From Lachnospiraceae bacterium (lineage in GTDB: Bacteria; Bacillota; Clostridia; Lachnospirales; Lachnospiraceae), in the NCBI GenBank assembly GCA_900751995.1, contig CAADTP010000004.1, positions 28,706 through 92,705 on the forward strand: a DNA stretch of 64,000 nt, in the 5' to 3' direction. The translations under genes and the position numbers were made by a program. The notes below the pieces were generated by a model, which had not been told where the DNA came from, searched no databases, and was given only the letters and a program-made list of their open reading frames with translations. Positions 43,001 to 52,100 of this stretch are shown piece by piece (within the stretch, counting starts at the first letter, position 1; the number at the start of each line of letters is the position of its first letter).

Positions 43001-43387
43001 CAGCGGCATCAGGAAATCCATACATCCGTCAATGCTGGTAACAACGGTCACTTCTTCCTGTTCCAGAAGTGCCCGGATCACACGCATCCGCTGCCGGATC
43101 AGAAGATTTCCGTGAATATCTGCCTGAAAAAACAGAAGATCCTTTGCCGGATAAAAATATACATTTTTGTCATAGAATCGGTAATCCTCATAGATTTCCT
43201 TTGCGTTGCGCTCATCATCCGCAAGGATCAGATGATATGGAAAAAGCCCGGAAAGTCCATACATCAGATGGACCTTCTGGGACTCCATGCATCCGGAAAC
43301 ATTAAGAATTCCGCAGTTTGCGCCACAGCGCTTTTTTATTTCCTCAAACTCTGCAAGACCCTGCAGAGGATGCAAAAATGCTTCCAT
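40061..43387 (-). CDS. mfd: Transcription-repair coupling factor
   Basis: ATP-dependent translocase that removes stalled RNA polymerase and recruits UvrA. 1108 residues, full length: UvrB-like N-terminal module (~1-350), RNA-polymerase interaction domain (DLVVHEKHGLGIYRGIEKVEV), helicase core with Walker A GDVGYGKTE and the DEEQRFGV box, the QLRGRVGRSNRTAYAFL motif, and a C-terminal UvrA-binding-like TRCF domain. It starts 7 bases downstream of pth, the conserved pth-mfd arrangement of Firmicutes. Confidence 0.97.
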   Translation of the reverse strand: MEAFLHPLQGLAEFEEIKKRCGANCGILNVSGCMESQKVHLMYGLSGLFPYHLILADDERNAKEIYEDYRFYDKNVYFYPAKDLLFFQADIHGNLLIRQRMRVIRALLEQEEVTVVTSIDGCMDFLMPLEKIRSRLLHFKSDSVIDLDQLKEELVELGYERTGQVELPGQFSVRGGIIDIYPLTEDNPWRIELWDDEVDSIRSFDAESQRSLENVDEITIYPAAEKMDGEDMVSFLDYFPEEKTLVFLDELNHLAENGEGVEEEYRQSRMHREEKGEANLPEQWLCGFQELQKKLNRRNCVAVSALSPRRSGWKINEEFDLTVKSVDSYNSSFELLVKDLLQYKSQGYRIALLSGSRTRAERLAKDLSEEGLNAFYSQDMDRIISPGEIMVVYGHARRGFQYPLIKFAVMTETDIFGKEQKKRKKKKKYSGNRIQDFAELSIGDLVVHEKHGLGIYRGIEKVEVDRVVKDYIKIEYRGGSNLYILATQLDALQKYSGSSENAKTPKLNKLGGQEWNKTKSRVKGAVKNIAKELVELYAVRQEKEGYVCGPDTVWQKEFEEMFPYEETEDQLAAIEDTKRDMESTRIMDRLVCGDVGYGKTEVALRAAFKAVQESRQVVYLVPTTILAQQHYNTFVQRMKEFPVKVELLCRFRTSAQQKKTIEGIKKGQVDIVIGTHRVLSKDVEFKNLGLLIIDEEQRFGVTHKEKIKQMKKDVDVLTLTATPIPRTLHMSLIGIRDMSVLEEPPMDRVPIQTYVMEYDEETVREAIRRELRRGGQVYYVYNRVNDIAEVALRISRLVPEARVDFAHGQMSQRELEQVMYDFINGDVDVLVSTTIIETGLDISNVNTMIIHDSDRYGLSQLYQLRGRVGRSNRTAYAFLMYTKNKMLQETAEKRLSAMREYSDLGSGFKIAMKDLELRGAGNLLGAQQHGHMNAVGYDLYCKMLSEAVKEAKGIRTMDDFETTIDLNIDAFIPDSYISNEFQKLDIYKRIASIESQQEYDDMLEELIDRFGEPTKAVLNLLAIARLKALAHQGYVTEIKQLGKDVRITLYEKAKLDPAGIPAIMAQYRRGLQFKADHEPKFILTPQGRLIEELMKFAGELAKLAEPLE

Positions 43388-43394
43388 ACAAACC

Positions 43395-43973
43395 TCAATT
43401 CTTAGGCTTTTTCCTGTTATATTTATTCATCGCCGCATCTACGCCCTCGGACAGGATCATCTCCACAGCCTCTGCCGCATCATTGATCCCTTCATCCACA
43501 AGCTTGCGGTCACTGTCCGAAAAATGACCCAGCACAAAATCTGCCAGATCCCAGTCTTTCGGTTTCGCACCGACACCAACACGGATACGGATAAATTTTT
43601 CAGTTCCAAGGCGGCGGATGATATCCTTGATCCCGTTATGTCCGCCCGCACTGCCCTTTTTGCGGATACGAAGCTGCCCAGGCTCCAGATCGATATCATC
43701 GTAGATCACGATCAGCTCTGTCTCCGGATCGATCTTGAAATAGCTGGACATCTCCTGAATCGGACCGCCGCTTAAATTCATATAGGAAAGCGGTTTCATC
43801 AGAATAGCTTTTTCACCGCCGATGATACCTTTTCCATACATGGCATTAAATTTTACGCCGCCCTGCGGGATATTATGCTTCTCCACAAGACAGTCAACGG
43901 TGTCAAAGCCCATATTGTGGCGTGTAGCCTCATACTGCTTTCCCGGATTTCCCAAACCTGCAATTAAATACAT
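43395..43973 (-). CDS. pth: Peptidyl-tRNA hydrolase
   Basis: Releases peptides from prematurely dropped peptidyl-tRNA. 192 residues with N-terminal GLGNPGKQYEATRHNMGFDTVD (Asn10- and His20-type residues), PLSYMNLSGGPI, and YDDIDLEPGQLRIRKKGSAGGHNGIKDI with the catalytic Asp. It precedes mfd in an operon. Confidence 0.96.
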   Translation of the reverse strand: MYLIAGLGNPGKQYEATRHNMGFDTVDCLVEKHNIPQGGVKFNAMYGKGIIGGEKAILMKPLSYMNLSGGPIQEMSSYFKIDPETELIVIYDDIDLEPGQLRIRKKGSAGGHNGIKDIIRRLGTEKFIRIRVGVGAKPKDWDLADFVLGHFSDSDRKLVDEGINDAAEAVEMILSEGVDAAMNKYNRKKPKN

Positions 43974-44051
43974 AAAAACTCCTCAGCTGTAATTCACCTG
44001 TTTCAATGTCAGCCTTCTTATGCCTTAAGGCATACAAATGCTCTGATCGTA

Positions 44052-45002
44052 TCAGTTGAAATATACCATCTCATCAGCAAGTGGCTCACAAACTTCTACA
44101 TGCTCTGCGTAAAGTACGATTCCCTCTCCCTGATATTCCATTCTCTTCTCAAACGCAACCTTCGCAGTAACATCCACCCACTGGCCTTCTGCGATCTTCG
44201 GAGCAAAAGCGCTCTTGCAGATGTAACCAAGGAATGTGGTATCATCTGCACAGCATGTCATGGCTGTTCTTCCGGGAACAAAGAATTTGCTTCCCATTCC
44301 ACGCGGCTTCAGGGCACGTGCTTTAAAGTGAACGGTTTTTCCGACATAACGGTCCGGATGATCCATGGAATCCACAAACCAGATACCATAATCCTCCGGA
44401 AGGATATCGATCACCGGCGCATCAATATCAAATGGCATCTCATCCTCAAAAAGATCACCAAGCTCGCCCTCTTCATCCTCAAAGATAATCTCCGCACGCT
44501 GGTTCACCACCTTGATGCTTCTTCTGTAAGAAGGAAGCGGGTCGTTCTCCTGGCAGCGGTTAAAGATAACCATATCCGCATTGCGGACCATGTCCATAAA
44601 AAGGGACTTCATATTCGCCATATAGACTTGGAATGTGCTTGCATCCACACAGGTGATATGTTGCTCCACGCCCCAGCCTTCCGGTTTTTCCATTTCTTCG
44701 AATTTACTTACCAGCCACATGCCATTATACTCAATGATCACCCGCTCCGGCTGATGCAAGATCTCCATTGCCGCAAGTCGTTCCGGTGTAAGCTCTTCCT
44801 CGCTGTCAATGCTCTCCACAACGGTATTGCACTGTTTCAGTGCTTCCTCATCATATTCTTCCTCACCCTCTTCGCAAAGGATCAGCAGTGTTTTTCCATC
44901 GATCTGAAAGTAATCCTGCTGCAGGGTAAAGCTCAGGAAAGAGGTCTTGCCGCTTTCCAGAAAACCTGTGATCAGATAAACGGGTACTCTGGTCTCTTCC
45001 AT
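44052..45002 (-). CDS. CobW/G3E-type GTPase, divergent (first of three)
   Basis: 316 residues. P-loop GFLESGKTSF and a Mg-binding-type EEGEEEYDEEAL segment mark a G3E GTPase, but the CxCC metal motif of COG0523 proteins is not visible. The C-terminal ~110 residues (GKTVHFKARALKPRGMGSKFFVPGRTAMTCCADD) look like an OB-fold/DUF1980-type module seen in TIGR03943 proteins, with a vicinal Cys pair. It lies downstream of the His-rich CobW gene, behind a perfect hairpin. Probably metal trafficking; the metal is unknown. Confidence 0.7.
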   Translation of the reverse strand: MEETRVPVYLITGFLESGKTSFLSFTLQQDYFQIDGKTLLILCEEGEEEYDEEALKQCNTVVESIDSEEELTPERLAAMEILHQPERVIIEYNGMWLVSKFEEMEKPEGWGVEQHITCVDASTFQVYMANMKSLFMDMVRNADMVIFNRCQENDPLPSYRRSIKVVNQRAEIIFEDEEGELGDLFEDEMPFDIDAPVIDILPEDYGIWFVDSMDHPDRYVGKTVHFKARALKPRGMGSKFFVPGRTAMTCCADDTTFLGYICKSAFAPKIAEGQWVDVTAKVAFEKRMEYQGEGIVLYAEHVEVCEPLADEMVYFN

Positions 45003-45015
45003 AAATCCATCCTAT

Positions 45016-45047
45016 CAGATACTGTACAATTTAATGTACAGTATCTG
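45016..45047. promoter_or_regulatory. Perfect 13-bp inverted repeat upstream of the divergent CobW gene
   Basis: CAGATACTGTACA-N6-TGTACAGTATCTG, ending about 14 bases before the ATG at 45002. No T-run follows on the minus strand, so it looks like an operator or an mRNA structure near the ribosome site rather than a terminator. Confidence 0.6.
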
Positions 45048-45124
45048 TTTCCTTTCTGTAACAATCTATATCTGTATTCCGCTTTGGCTTTGCGTCAAAA
45101 CGAACATTTATTTTATCATATGCT

Positions 45125-46267
45125 TTATGCGATCCCGAAAAGATCCTCCAGTGCATGCTCGTCAAGCTTAGAACCGATCACGCACAGACGGCCTGTATAT
45201 TCCGGTGCACCCTCACGGATCTCAGTTTCTTCCGGAACCATATCAAAATAGATCCATGTTCCGTCTTCTGCTGGAAGCATTCCCTTTGCACGGAGGATGA
45301 TACCGTATTTATCAGACTCGGAAAGTGCCTCAAGGATCTTCTCAAGTCCCTCACGTGTGAATTTTTTAATTGTCTCACGGCCCCAGCTTGTGAAGACCTC
45401 ATCTGCATGATGATGGTGGTGGTCATGTCCACAGCCACACTCTCCGTCGTGGTGATGGTGATGCTCATGCTCTTCATGATCATGGCCGCAGCCGCACTCT
45501 CCGTCATGGTGATGGTGATGCTCATGCTCTTCATGATCATGGCCACAGCCGCACTCTCCGTCGTGGTGATGGTGATGCTCATGCTCTTCATGATCATGGC
45601 CGCAGCCACACTCTCCGTCGTGGTGATGATGATGCTCATGCTCCTCCTCAAGCATCTCCTGCTCCAGGGATACCGGATGCTCCATAACCTCTACCAGCTT
45701 CTTACCGTCAAGATTCTCGATCGGAGTTGTAATGATAGCAGCATCCTTATTCAGGCTGCGGAGAAGCTCCAGGGACTCCTGAACCTTTTTCTCACTTGCA
45801 ATATCAGTACGGCTCATGATGATAGCACCTGCATACTGGATCTGATTATCAAAGAACTCACCGAAGTTCTTCATATACATTTTGCATTTTTTTGCATCAA
45901 CAACAGTTGTATAGCTGTTCAGTTTAATGTCAACCTCGTCCTGAACACCCTGTACAGCCTTGATAACGTCAGAAAGCTTACCAACTCCTGATGGCTCGAT
46001 CAGGATCCTGTCCGGATCATATTTGGTAACAACCTCTTTCAGAGAGGTTCCGAAATCTCCTACCAGAGAGCAGCAGATACATCCGGAGTTCATCTCACGG
46101 ATCTGGATCCCTGCCTCTTTCAGGAAGCCGCCGTCAATACCGATCTCACCGAACTCGTTCTCGATCAGCACTACCTGCTCACCCTGAAATCCATCCTTCA
46201 GAAGCTTTTTGATCAGAGTTGTTTTTCCGGCGCCAAGGAAACCGGAGATAATATCAATTTTAACCAT
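45125..46267 (-). CDS. CobW/COG0523 GTPase with His/Cys-rich tandem repeats (second of three)
   Basis: 380 residues. Walker A GFLGAGKTTLIKKLL, the canonical metal motif CICC in MNSGCICCSLVGDF, and the base-recognition region near TDIASEKK are intact. Residues ~205-285 are four near-identical 19-residue repeats rich in His, Asp and Cys, a probable metal reservoir. The C-terminal CobW domain ends GRLCVIGSKLDE. The protein likely inserts or delivers Zn, Co or Ni. AAGGAG precedes ATG 46267; a TATAAT within a CCAGG/CCTGG repeat lies upstream. Confidence 0.88.
   Translation of the reverse strand: MVKIDIISGFLGAGKTTLIKKLLKDGFQGEQVVLIENEFGEIGIDGGFLKEAGIQIREMNSGCICCSLVGDFGTSLKEVVTKYDPDRILIEPSGVGKLSDVIKAVQGVQDEVDIKLNSYTTVVDAKKCKMYMKNFGEFFDNQIQYAGAIIMSRTDIASEKKVQESLELLRSLNKDAAIITTPIENLDGKKLVEVMEHPVSLEQEMLEEEHEHHHHHDGECGCGHDHEEHEHHHHHDGECGCGHDHEEHEHHHHHDGECGCGHDHEEHEHHHHHDGECGCGHDHHHHHADEVFTSWGRETIKKFTREGLEKILEALSESDKYGIILRAKGMLPAEDGTWIYFDMVPEETEIREGAPEYTGRLCVIGSKLDEHALEDLFGIA
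45400..45645 (-). repeat. 57-bp tandem repeat encoding His/Cys metal-binding units
   Basis: Four near-identical units each encoding EEHEHHHHHDGECGCGHDH (19 residues, 57 bp) in the CobW gene, then an extra run of His. The high nucleotide identity suggests recent expansion. Confidence 0.9.
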
Positions 46268-46479
46268 TTTGTATACACTCCTTTTAACGTAGTTTGACCA
46301 GGAAGTATTATACCCCCTGGTTGTATCCTGTTATGCTCATGATGACAGAGAAAAAAATACCTGTTTCTGTATCTGCTGTCATTATATCCATTTTACAAAA
46401 CAGACATTCCTATTCTGCTTTATATTCAGATTAATAGAGGGATGTGAAAAGCTCACATCCCTGAAAATCGTTCTTCCTA

Positions 46480-46713
46480 TCAGCCGTTGATCATAAAGTT
46501 CATAAGCTTGTCGATATCCTCTTTCTCTGCTGCAACGATCTCAAGCTCCGGGATCTCACCAGCGGAAAAGATGTTTGCAAGAGATACATACTGGGAAAGT
46601 TTGGATTTCAGGTTCAATCTGTCTCCCTCTCCTGTTACAAGCTCTACTCTACCCTTGCAGCTGTCAATTACCTCAAAAAATTTATCAATATCTGTAATAT
46701 GTGTTACTTTCAT
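46480..46713 (-). CDS. Small HPr-fold-like protein in the CobW cluster
   Basis: 77 residues from ATG 46713, with AAAGGAG 9 bases upstream; the longer frame to 46818 lacks a site. The pattern FFEVIDSCKGRVELVTGEGD, then NLKSKLSQYVSLANIFSAGE, then PELEIVAAEKEDIDKLMNFM resembles HPr-like proteins of Clostridia that lack the phosphorylated His15. The resemblance is by eye and moderate. It lies between the CobW genes and may be part of that system, with no known activity. Confidence 0.5.
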   Translation of the reverse strand: MKVTHITDIDKFFEVIDSCKGRVELVTGEGDRLNLKSKLSQYVSLANIFSAGEIPELEIVAAEKEDIDKLMNFMING

Positions 46714-46849
46714 TTTAAAAATCTCCTTTCTTATTAAAGGGCTGTTCTTAACTCTTTCCGTTAGATTATACCCCAGTGTTTTTAAAAAAGCAATCCCTGC
46801 CGGGCAAAAACACTTCACAGATATTCTCTACGGATCTATATATATTTCG

Positions 46850-47962
46850 TCATATTTCTTCAATTTCAACGGTACAGTCTTTTCTTCCTTTGTTCCATTT
46901 CATGAGATAAACCTTAAATCCCAGAGAATCTCTGGCAATGGTAAACGGTTCTTCCCTGAGTACTTCGGATCCCATACCCTGCTCGTTCAGCTCTGCCTGC
47001 TTTGTCCTGGCTTTTTCTGTAAGAACTCTAAGTTCTTCATCGGCTTCTTTTCCAAAAGAACGATTCCCATATCCGGATGAAGCTTCCCGCAGCTTTTCAG
47101 AAAGGCACATCGTTACCTGGATGTGTTTTGTACGGTGAAGCATTCCTGCCAGTTTCCGTGCTACCCATTTAAACCGAAGTTTCCGGTAAATTTCAAGCCA
47201 CCTGACAAAGGTACGGTCTCCTGCCTGCCTTGCGATCTCTCCCATTACCTCAAATGCCTTTTCCGAGGGAATCCACGGATTTTCCCTGGGAACAATATAC
47301 TTTTCCGGAACAGCCGGATAACAGCAGTAATTCAATGGCGGAAATTCCACCAGTGCAGAAAGCTTCTCCTCCAGAGCGTTGCAGCTGTCCCCGCCTATAT
47401 AATCATATTTGTCGCGGAGGATCGCCAGCCGATATTCCAGCTGCCGTAAGTATTCATACCCTTCTACCCAGAAATGACCGATCCGGCTGTAATCGTAGAG
47501 ATGTTTTTCCAGAGACAGGGTTTCAAAAAACAAAGTCACCACCGAATCATCCTGGTGAACCACAAGGATGTATTCTCTGCCCTGCCGGCTTAAATCTGCC
47601 AGGATCTCGCCCTCGTAATCCGGTTTGTATACACCTGTCATACGGGCATTTCCAAAAACAAGAAAGCTTTCTACCGCATCATTCATAAGATACACAAGAC
47701 GGATTTCGCCGTTTTTTACATAAGAATCCACTCTGTACATATTGTCATCGGACTTTTCCGCAATTGCTTCCGAAAAAGCACTTTCTGAAGCTGCTTTCTG
47801 ATCCTGCGGATCTTTCTCATCATTCACTGCCACCAGTTCAAACTGATCTTCTCCAAGCAGCTCTGCTAGCTTCTGAAAGGTATCTGGCAGCTCTTCAAAG
47901 GCCTTCTCTGAGACATATCTCTCCGGTGCTGTTTTTCCTGCAGTATTATTTCCAGTATCCAT
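46850..47962 (-). CDS. Conserved protein of unknown function (possibly DUF3878)
   Basis: 370 residues, soluble and acidic at the N-terminus. No catalytic motif is recognised; a CCYPAVPEKYIVPRENPWIPSEKAFE segment mid-protein is distinctive. It may belong to the Clostridia family DUF3878, but this is recall only. Its start (ATG 47962 after a GAGGT site) overlaps the end of the third CobW gene by 17 bases, so the two are coupled and probably act together. Confidence 0.5.
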   Translation of the reverse strand: MDTGNNTAGKTAPERYVSEKAFEELPDTFQKLAELLGEDQFELVAVNDEKDPQDQKAASESAFSEAIAEKSDDNMYRVDSYVKNGEIRLVYLMNDAVESFLVFGNARMTGVYKPDYEGEILADLSRQGREYILVVHQDDSVVTLFFETLSLEKHLYDYSRIGHFWVEGYEYLRQLEYRLAILRDKYDYIGGDSCNALEEKLSALVEFPPLNYCCYPAVPEKYIVPRENPWIPSEKAFEVMGEIARQAGDRTFVRWLEIYRKLRFKWVARKLAGMLHRTKHIQVTMCLSEKLREASSGYGNRSFGKEADEELRVLTEKARTKQAELNEQGMGSEVLREEPFTIARDSLGFKVYLMKWNKGRKDCTVEIEEI

Positions 47963-48878
47963 CAATTACCTCTTTATTCAGTTTCTCCCCAATAACGATC
48001 ATGATCTCCTGTCCCAGCTTTGCCGGCCGGATGCAGATCTCATGGCGGGTAGCATTCAGCTCCAGCCATTGTCCATCTTCTTTTCTGAGAAAACCTTTTA
48101 CGCGAAAAACATCTCCGCAAGATGGATCATTCAGGATCCTTTCTGCAGTTTCATGAAGTTCCTCCTCGCTTTTATGAACGTTCATAAAAAACAGAGAATC
48201 AAATCCGCCGCCTTCCGCATAGGATTCCTTCACGTAATTCTCTGCCACATACCCGCAATCCAGGATCTTTTCCAGGTCTGTGTCTGTGAGATCATCCCAG
48301 TTTCCGGTGAGAATCTCACTGTCCAGACGGCGCCTGCACTGAATCTGGCCAAGTGCACGGTTGAGATGCTCTTTTGTGCTGCTGATCTCTTCCACCGTGG
48401 CTTCCTGGCTCCTGCTCAGTAATACATAGCCTGCATCTGCCACCTCGGAAGCCAGCAGATAATCCGCTTCCGCAGAAAGATCCTCTGCCAGCTTCGCATC
48501 CACAATGGCGATCACATTTCCGATCTCATACCATTTATCCAACGGTTCCTCATGGAGGGCGTCAAAGAACTCATCCACATCAAAGATTCCGGATGGTTCT
48601 ACGATGACACGGTCGTAACCGCACATTCCCATGGCGATCAGCTTTGTCTTAAATCGCCGTCTGTGACAGTCCGCATCACAGCCCCCGGAAACCATCTCCA
48701 GCTCACAATTGTCTCCCATTAGATCCTGAAGCAGCATCATATCCACATTCACTGCCCCGAAATCATTTTCCAGGATCCCGATGTTCATGCCTTTTTTCAG
48801 AAGATAGGAGGCATATTTTTTTATAAATGTTGTCTTTCCGGATCCGAGAAATCCAGTTATCAGATCGATCTTTATCAT
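47946..48878 (-). CDS. CobW/COG0523-type GTPase (third of three)
   Basis: 310 residues. Walker A GFLGSGKTTFIKKY; the metal motif position reads GGCDADCHRRRFKTK, so the usual CxCC is altered to C-x-x-x-C-H. Switch-type segments VIVEPSGIFDVDEFFDA and the C-terminal CobW domain (GDVFRVKGFLRKEDGQWLELNATRHEI) are present. First gene of the CobW cluster transcript, with a CCGACA-AA-TGTCGG palindrome ~100 bases upstream. The altered ligand set suggests a different metal or partner from the His-rich paralogue. Confidence 0.85.
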   Translation of the reverse strand: MIKIDLITGFLGSGKTTFIKKYASYLLKKGMNIGILENDFGAVNVDMMLLQDLMGDNCELEMVSGGCDADCHRRRFKTKLIAMGMCGYDRVIVEPSGIFDVDEFFDALHEEPLDKWYEIGNVIAIVDAKLAEDLSAEADYLLASEVADAGYVLLSRSQEATVEEISSTKEHLNRALGQIQCRRRLDSEILTGNWDDLTDTDLEKILDCGYVAENYVKESYAEGGGFDSLFFMNVHKSEEELHETAERILNDPSCGDVFRVKGFLRKEDGQWLELNATRHEICIRPAKLGQEIMIVIGEKLNKEVIDGYWK

Positions 48879-49025
48879 ATTTCTTCCTTTACCTTATCAA
48901 CTCTCCGGAGCATACAGTAAAATAAATGCGAATATATGCTTTACTTATGTTCCGGTCATATTTCAATAATCTCCTGCCCGACAAATGTCGGACTGCTATC
49001 AGTATATAATCTTTTTTCCGCAAAG

Positions 49026-49068
49026 AAAAGAGGCGGTCCTGAAAAATCCTCTCAGAACTGCCTCTTTC
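49026..49068 (-). terminator. Terminator of the TRAP operon
   Basis: AAAGAGGC and GCCTCTTT arms with an inner GTTCTGAG/..CAGGAC helix; the minus-strand sequence after it is T-rich. It follows the TRAP stop at 49104. Confidence 0.7.
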
Positions 49069-49103
49069 CGGCTATTTTATCTTTTTATAAACATATATGA
49101 AGA

Positions 49104-52100
49104 TTACTTTGTAAACAGATCTACCAGATCCTGACCATCATTATAGCCCTGTTTTTTCAGTTCCTGAACAAACCAGTCATCTACACCGTCTACTGCTTTC
49201 TTAAAGGAATCGATATCCATGTCCTTTTTCTCTGTGAAGGTCACACCGTTTTTGTCTGCCCAGCGTGCTTTGATCTCATCATCACTGGAACGGTTGATGT
49301 AACGCTCATACTCAACAGCTTTCTGACCACACTCGTCAACAACAGCCTGCTGCTCCGGTGTCAGCGCATCATAAATATCCTGGTTGATGCAGAAGAACAG
49401 GCAGTCATAGATTGCATCCCACATGGAGCAATATGGCTGTACCTCCTGTACACTGGCTGCATCGATGGCGGGCAACGGATTCTCCTCGCCCTCTACCGTA
49501 TTCTGCTGAAGTGCTGTGTAGGTCTCGGACCAGTTCATATTTGTAGCATCTGCCCCCCATCTCTTATAACACTCCATAAGGAGATTAGAGCCGGCTACAC
49601 GAACCTTCAGATTCTTCATATCATCTACAGATTTTACCTCATGCTTGCTGTTTGTCAACTCACGGAATCCGTTCTCTGCAATACCCATGCAGTGAAGTCC
49701 GTAGCCGTTAAGGATCTCCTTCAGCTTGTCTCCGGCCTCTCCGTCAAACTTCGCATCTGCATCATCATAGGAATCATAGATGAACGGCAGGGATACCACA
49801 TTGAAGCGTGGATCAAATGCAGAATAGATCAGATTGGAATGCATGGAGATCTGTACCGGGTCTCCGTTCATCAATGCCTGGATTCCCTCGGACTGATTTC
49901 CGTTTGTCAGCTGATCCGCTGCGTAAATGTTAACCTTGACCTTTCCTCCGGTAGCCTTTTCCATGAGTTCACCGAACTTACGTCCTCCATCAGCCCAGGT
50001 ACTTGTCTCCGTTGTGGAGCATGCAAAGTTCCAGGTCGTCTCAGGCCAGTTCAGATCACTGTAATCCTCCACGGTATCTACCGAATCCTCTGTAAACAGA
50101 TCTACAAGATCCTGTGCATCGTCATAGCCTTCACTCTTAAGCTCCTTTACAAACCAGTCGTCGATTCCGTCTACTGCTTTCTTGAAGGAATCGATATCCA
50201 TATCCTCTTTCTTTGTAAAGGTCACACCGTTGCTCTTCTCCCAGCGGCTCATGATCTCCTCGTCGCCGGAACGGTTGATATAACGCTCATACTCAACAGC
50301 CTTCTGGCCTGCCTCATCAACAACCTGCTGCTGTTCCGGTGTCAGGCTGTCATAGATATCCTGGTTGATACAGAAGAACAGACAATCATAGATTGCATCC
50401 CACATGGAGCAGTACGGCTGTACCTCCTGTACACTGGCTGCGTCGATCGCAGGCAACGGGTTCTCCTCACCCTCTACCGTATTCTGCTGAAGTGCTGTGT
50501 ATGTCTCAGACCAGTTCATATTTGTGGCATCTGCCCCCCATCTCTTATAGCATTCCATAAGAAGGTTGGAACCGGCCACACGAACCTTCAGGTTCTTCAT
50601 GTCGTCTACTGTTTTTACTTCATGCTTGCTGTTTGTCAGCTCACGGAAACCATTCTCTGCGATTCCCATACAATGAAGTCCGTACTCACCAAGGATCTCT
50701 TTCAGCTTTTCTCCGGCCTCACCGTCAAATTTTGCATCCGCGTCATCGTAGGAATCATAGATAAACGGCAGGGATACTACATTGAATCTCGGGTCAAATG
50801 CAGAATAGATCAGATTGGAATGCATGGAGATCTGTACCGGATCTCCGTTCATCAGTGCCTGGATTCCCTCGGACTGATTTCCGTTTGTCAGCTGATCTGC
50901 TGCGTAAATATTAACCTTGACTTTTCCGCCGGTTGCTTTTTCCATAAGCTCACCAAACTTACGTCCTCCGTCAGCCCAGGTACTTGTTTCAGTTGTAGAG
51001 CATGCAAAGTTCCATGTCATCTCCGGCCAGTCAAGATCACTGTAATCCGCGATGGTATTAAAGGAATCACTTCCGTCTCCGGAATCCTTGGAACTCTGGC
51101 TTTCTGTGTCAGAAGACTGGTCTCCTGTATAGGAACCCTCTTTTGCAAGAGCCTTCGGAAGAGCTGTGGAAACAGCCGGAATATAAGTGATGATCAGAAG
51201 AACTGCAACGGATGCAGCGATCATCGGCATAACTGCTCTGGAGATCTGCTGAAGAGTAACCTCCAGACCTTTTTTGATCTTGATACTGATGGCAACGAAA
51301 AGATTTACACCTACCGGAGGTGTTACCTGTCCGATCGCAAGGTTAACTGTTGCCATAACACCGAATGCTACCACATCATAGCCCAGAGCCTTACATACCG
51401 GAAGCATGATCGGTATAAAAATGTACATCGCAGAGTTTGCATCAATGAAGCATCCTGCGATCAGGAAAATGATGTTTACGATCAGAAGGAAGGTAAACTG
51501 ATTATGTGCAATGCCGGCAAGAAGCTCAGATGCCGCATTTGCAATACCAAACTTGGTACATACAAAAGAGAACAGGGAAGCACTCGCTACGATCAGCATG
51601 ATTCCACCGGTTGTCTTTGCAGAATCCACAAGAATGTCAAACAGATCTTTGAGCTTAACCTCACGGTAGATCACCATACCAACAAACAGACCGTAAACAA
51701 CAGATACGGCTGCAGCCTCAGTTGGTGTAAAGATACCACCGTAAATTCCCCCGAGGATGATAACCGGCATCAGGAATCCCCAGAATGCATCTTTAAATGT
51801 ATCCCAGCGTTCTTTTGCGGAAGCTTTTTCACGGGATGGCTGAATGTTATGTTTCTTTGCCTCGATCATAACGATGATCACAAGAGCAACACCCATCAGA
51901 AGTCCCGGAACGATACCAGCCATAAACATATCTGCAATAGATACCCCTGTGATAGAAGCGTATACAACGAATGCGATACTCGGCGGTATGACAATGGCGA
52001 TGGAACTGGAGGTTGCCATCAATGCCGTGGAAAACGGTGCGGAGAAACCGCCCTGCTCAACCATAGCCGGGATCAGAACTGCTCCAAGTGCCGCAACCGT

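Noticed and set aside
45155..45991. Antisense frame rich in Met/Val repeats opposite the His-rich CobW gene
   Set aside because: It is produced by reading the His/Asp codon repeat backwards; no start signal.
44052..48878. Cobalamin biosynthesis locus
   Set aside because: CobW-type GTPases are present, but no cob/cbi genes or cobalamin riboswitch were seen.
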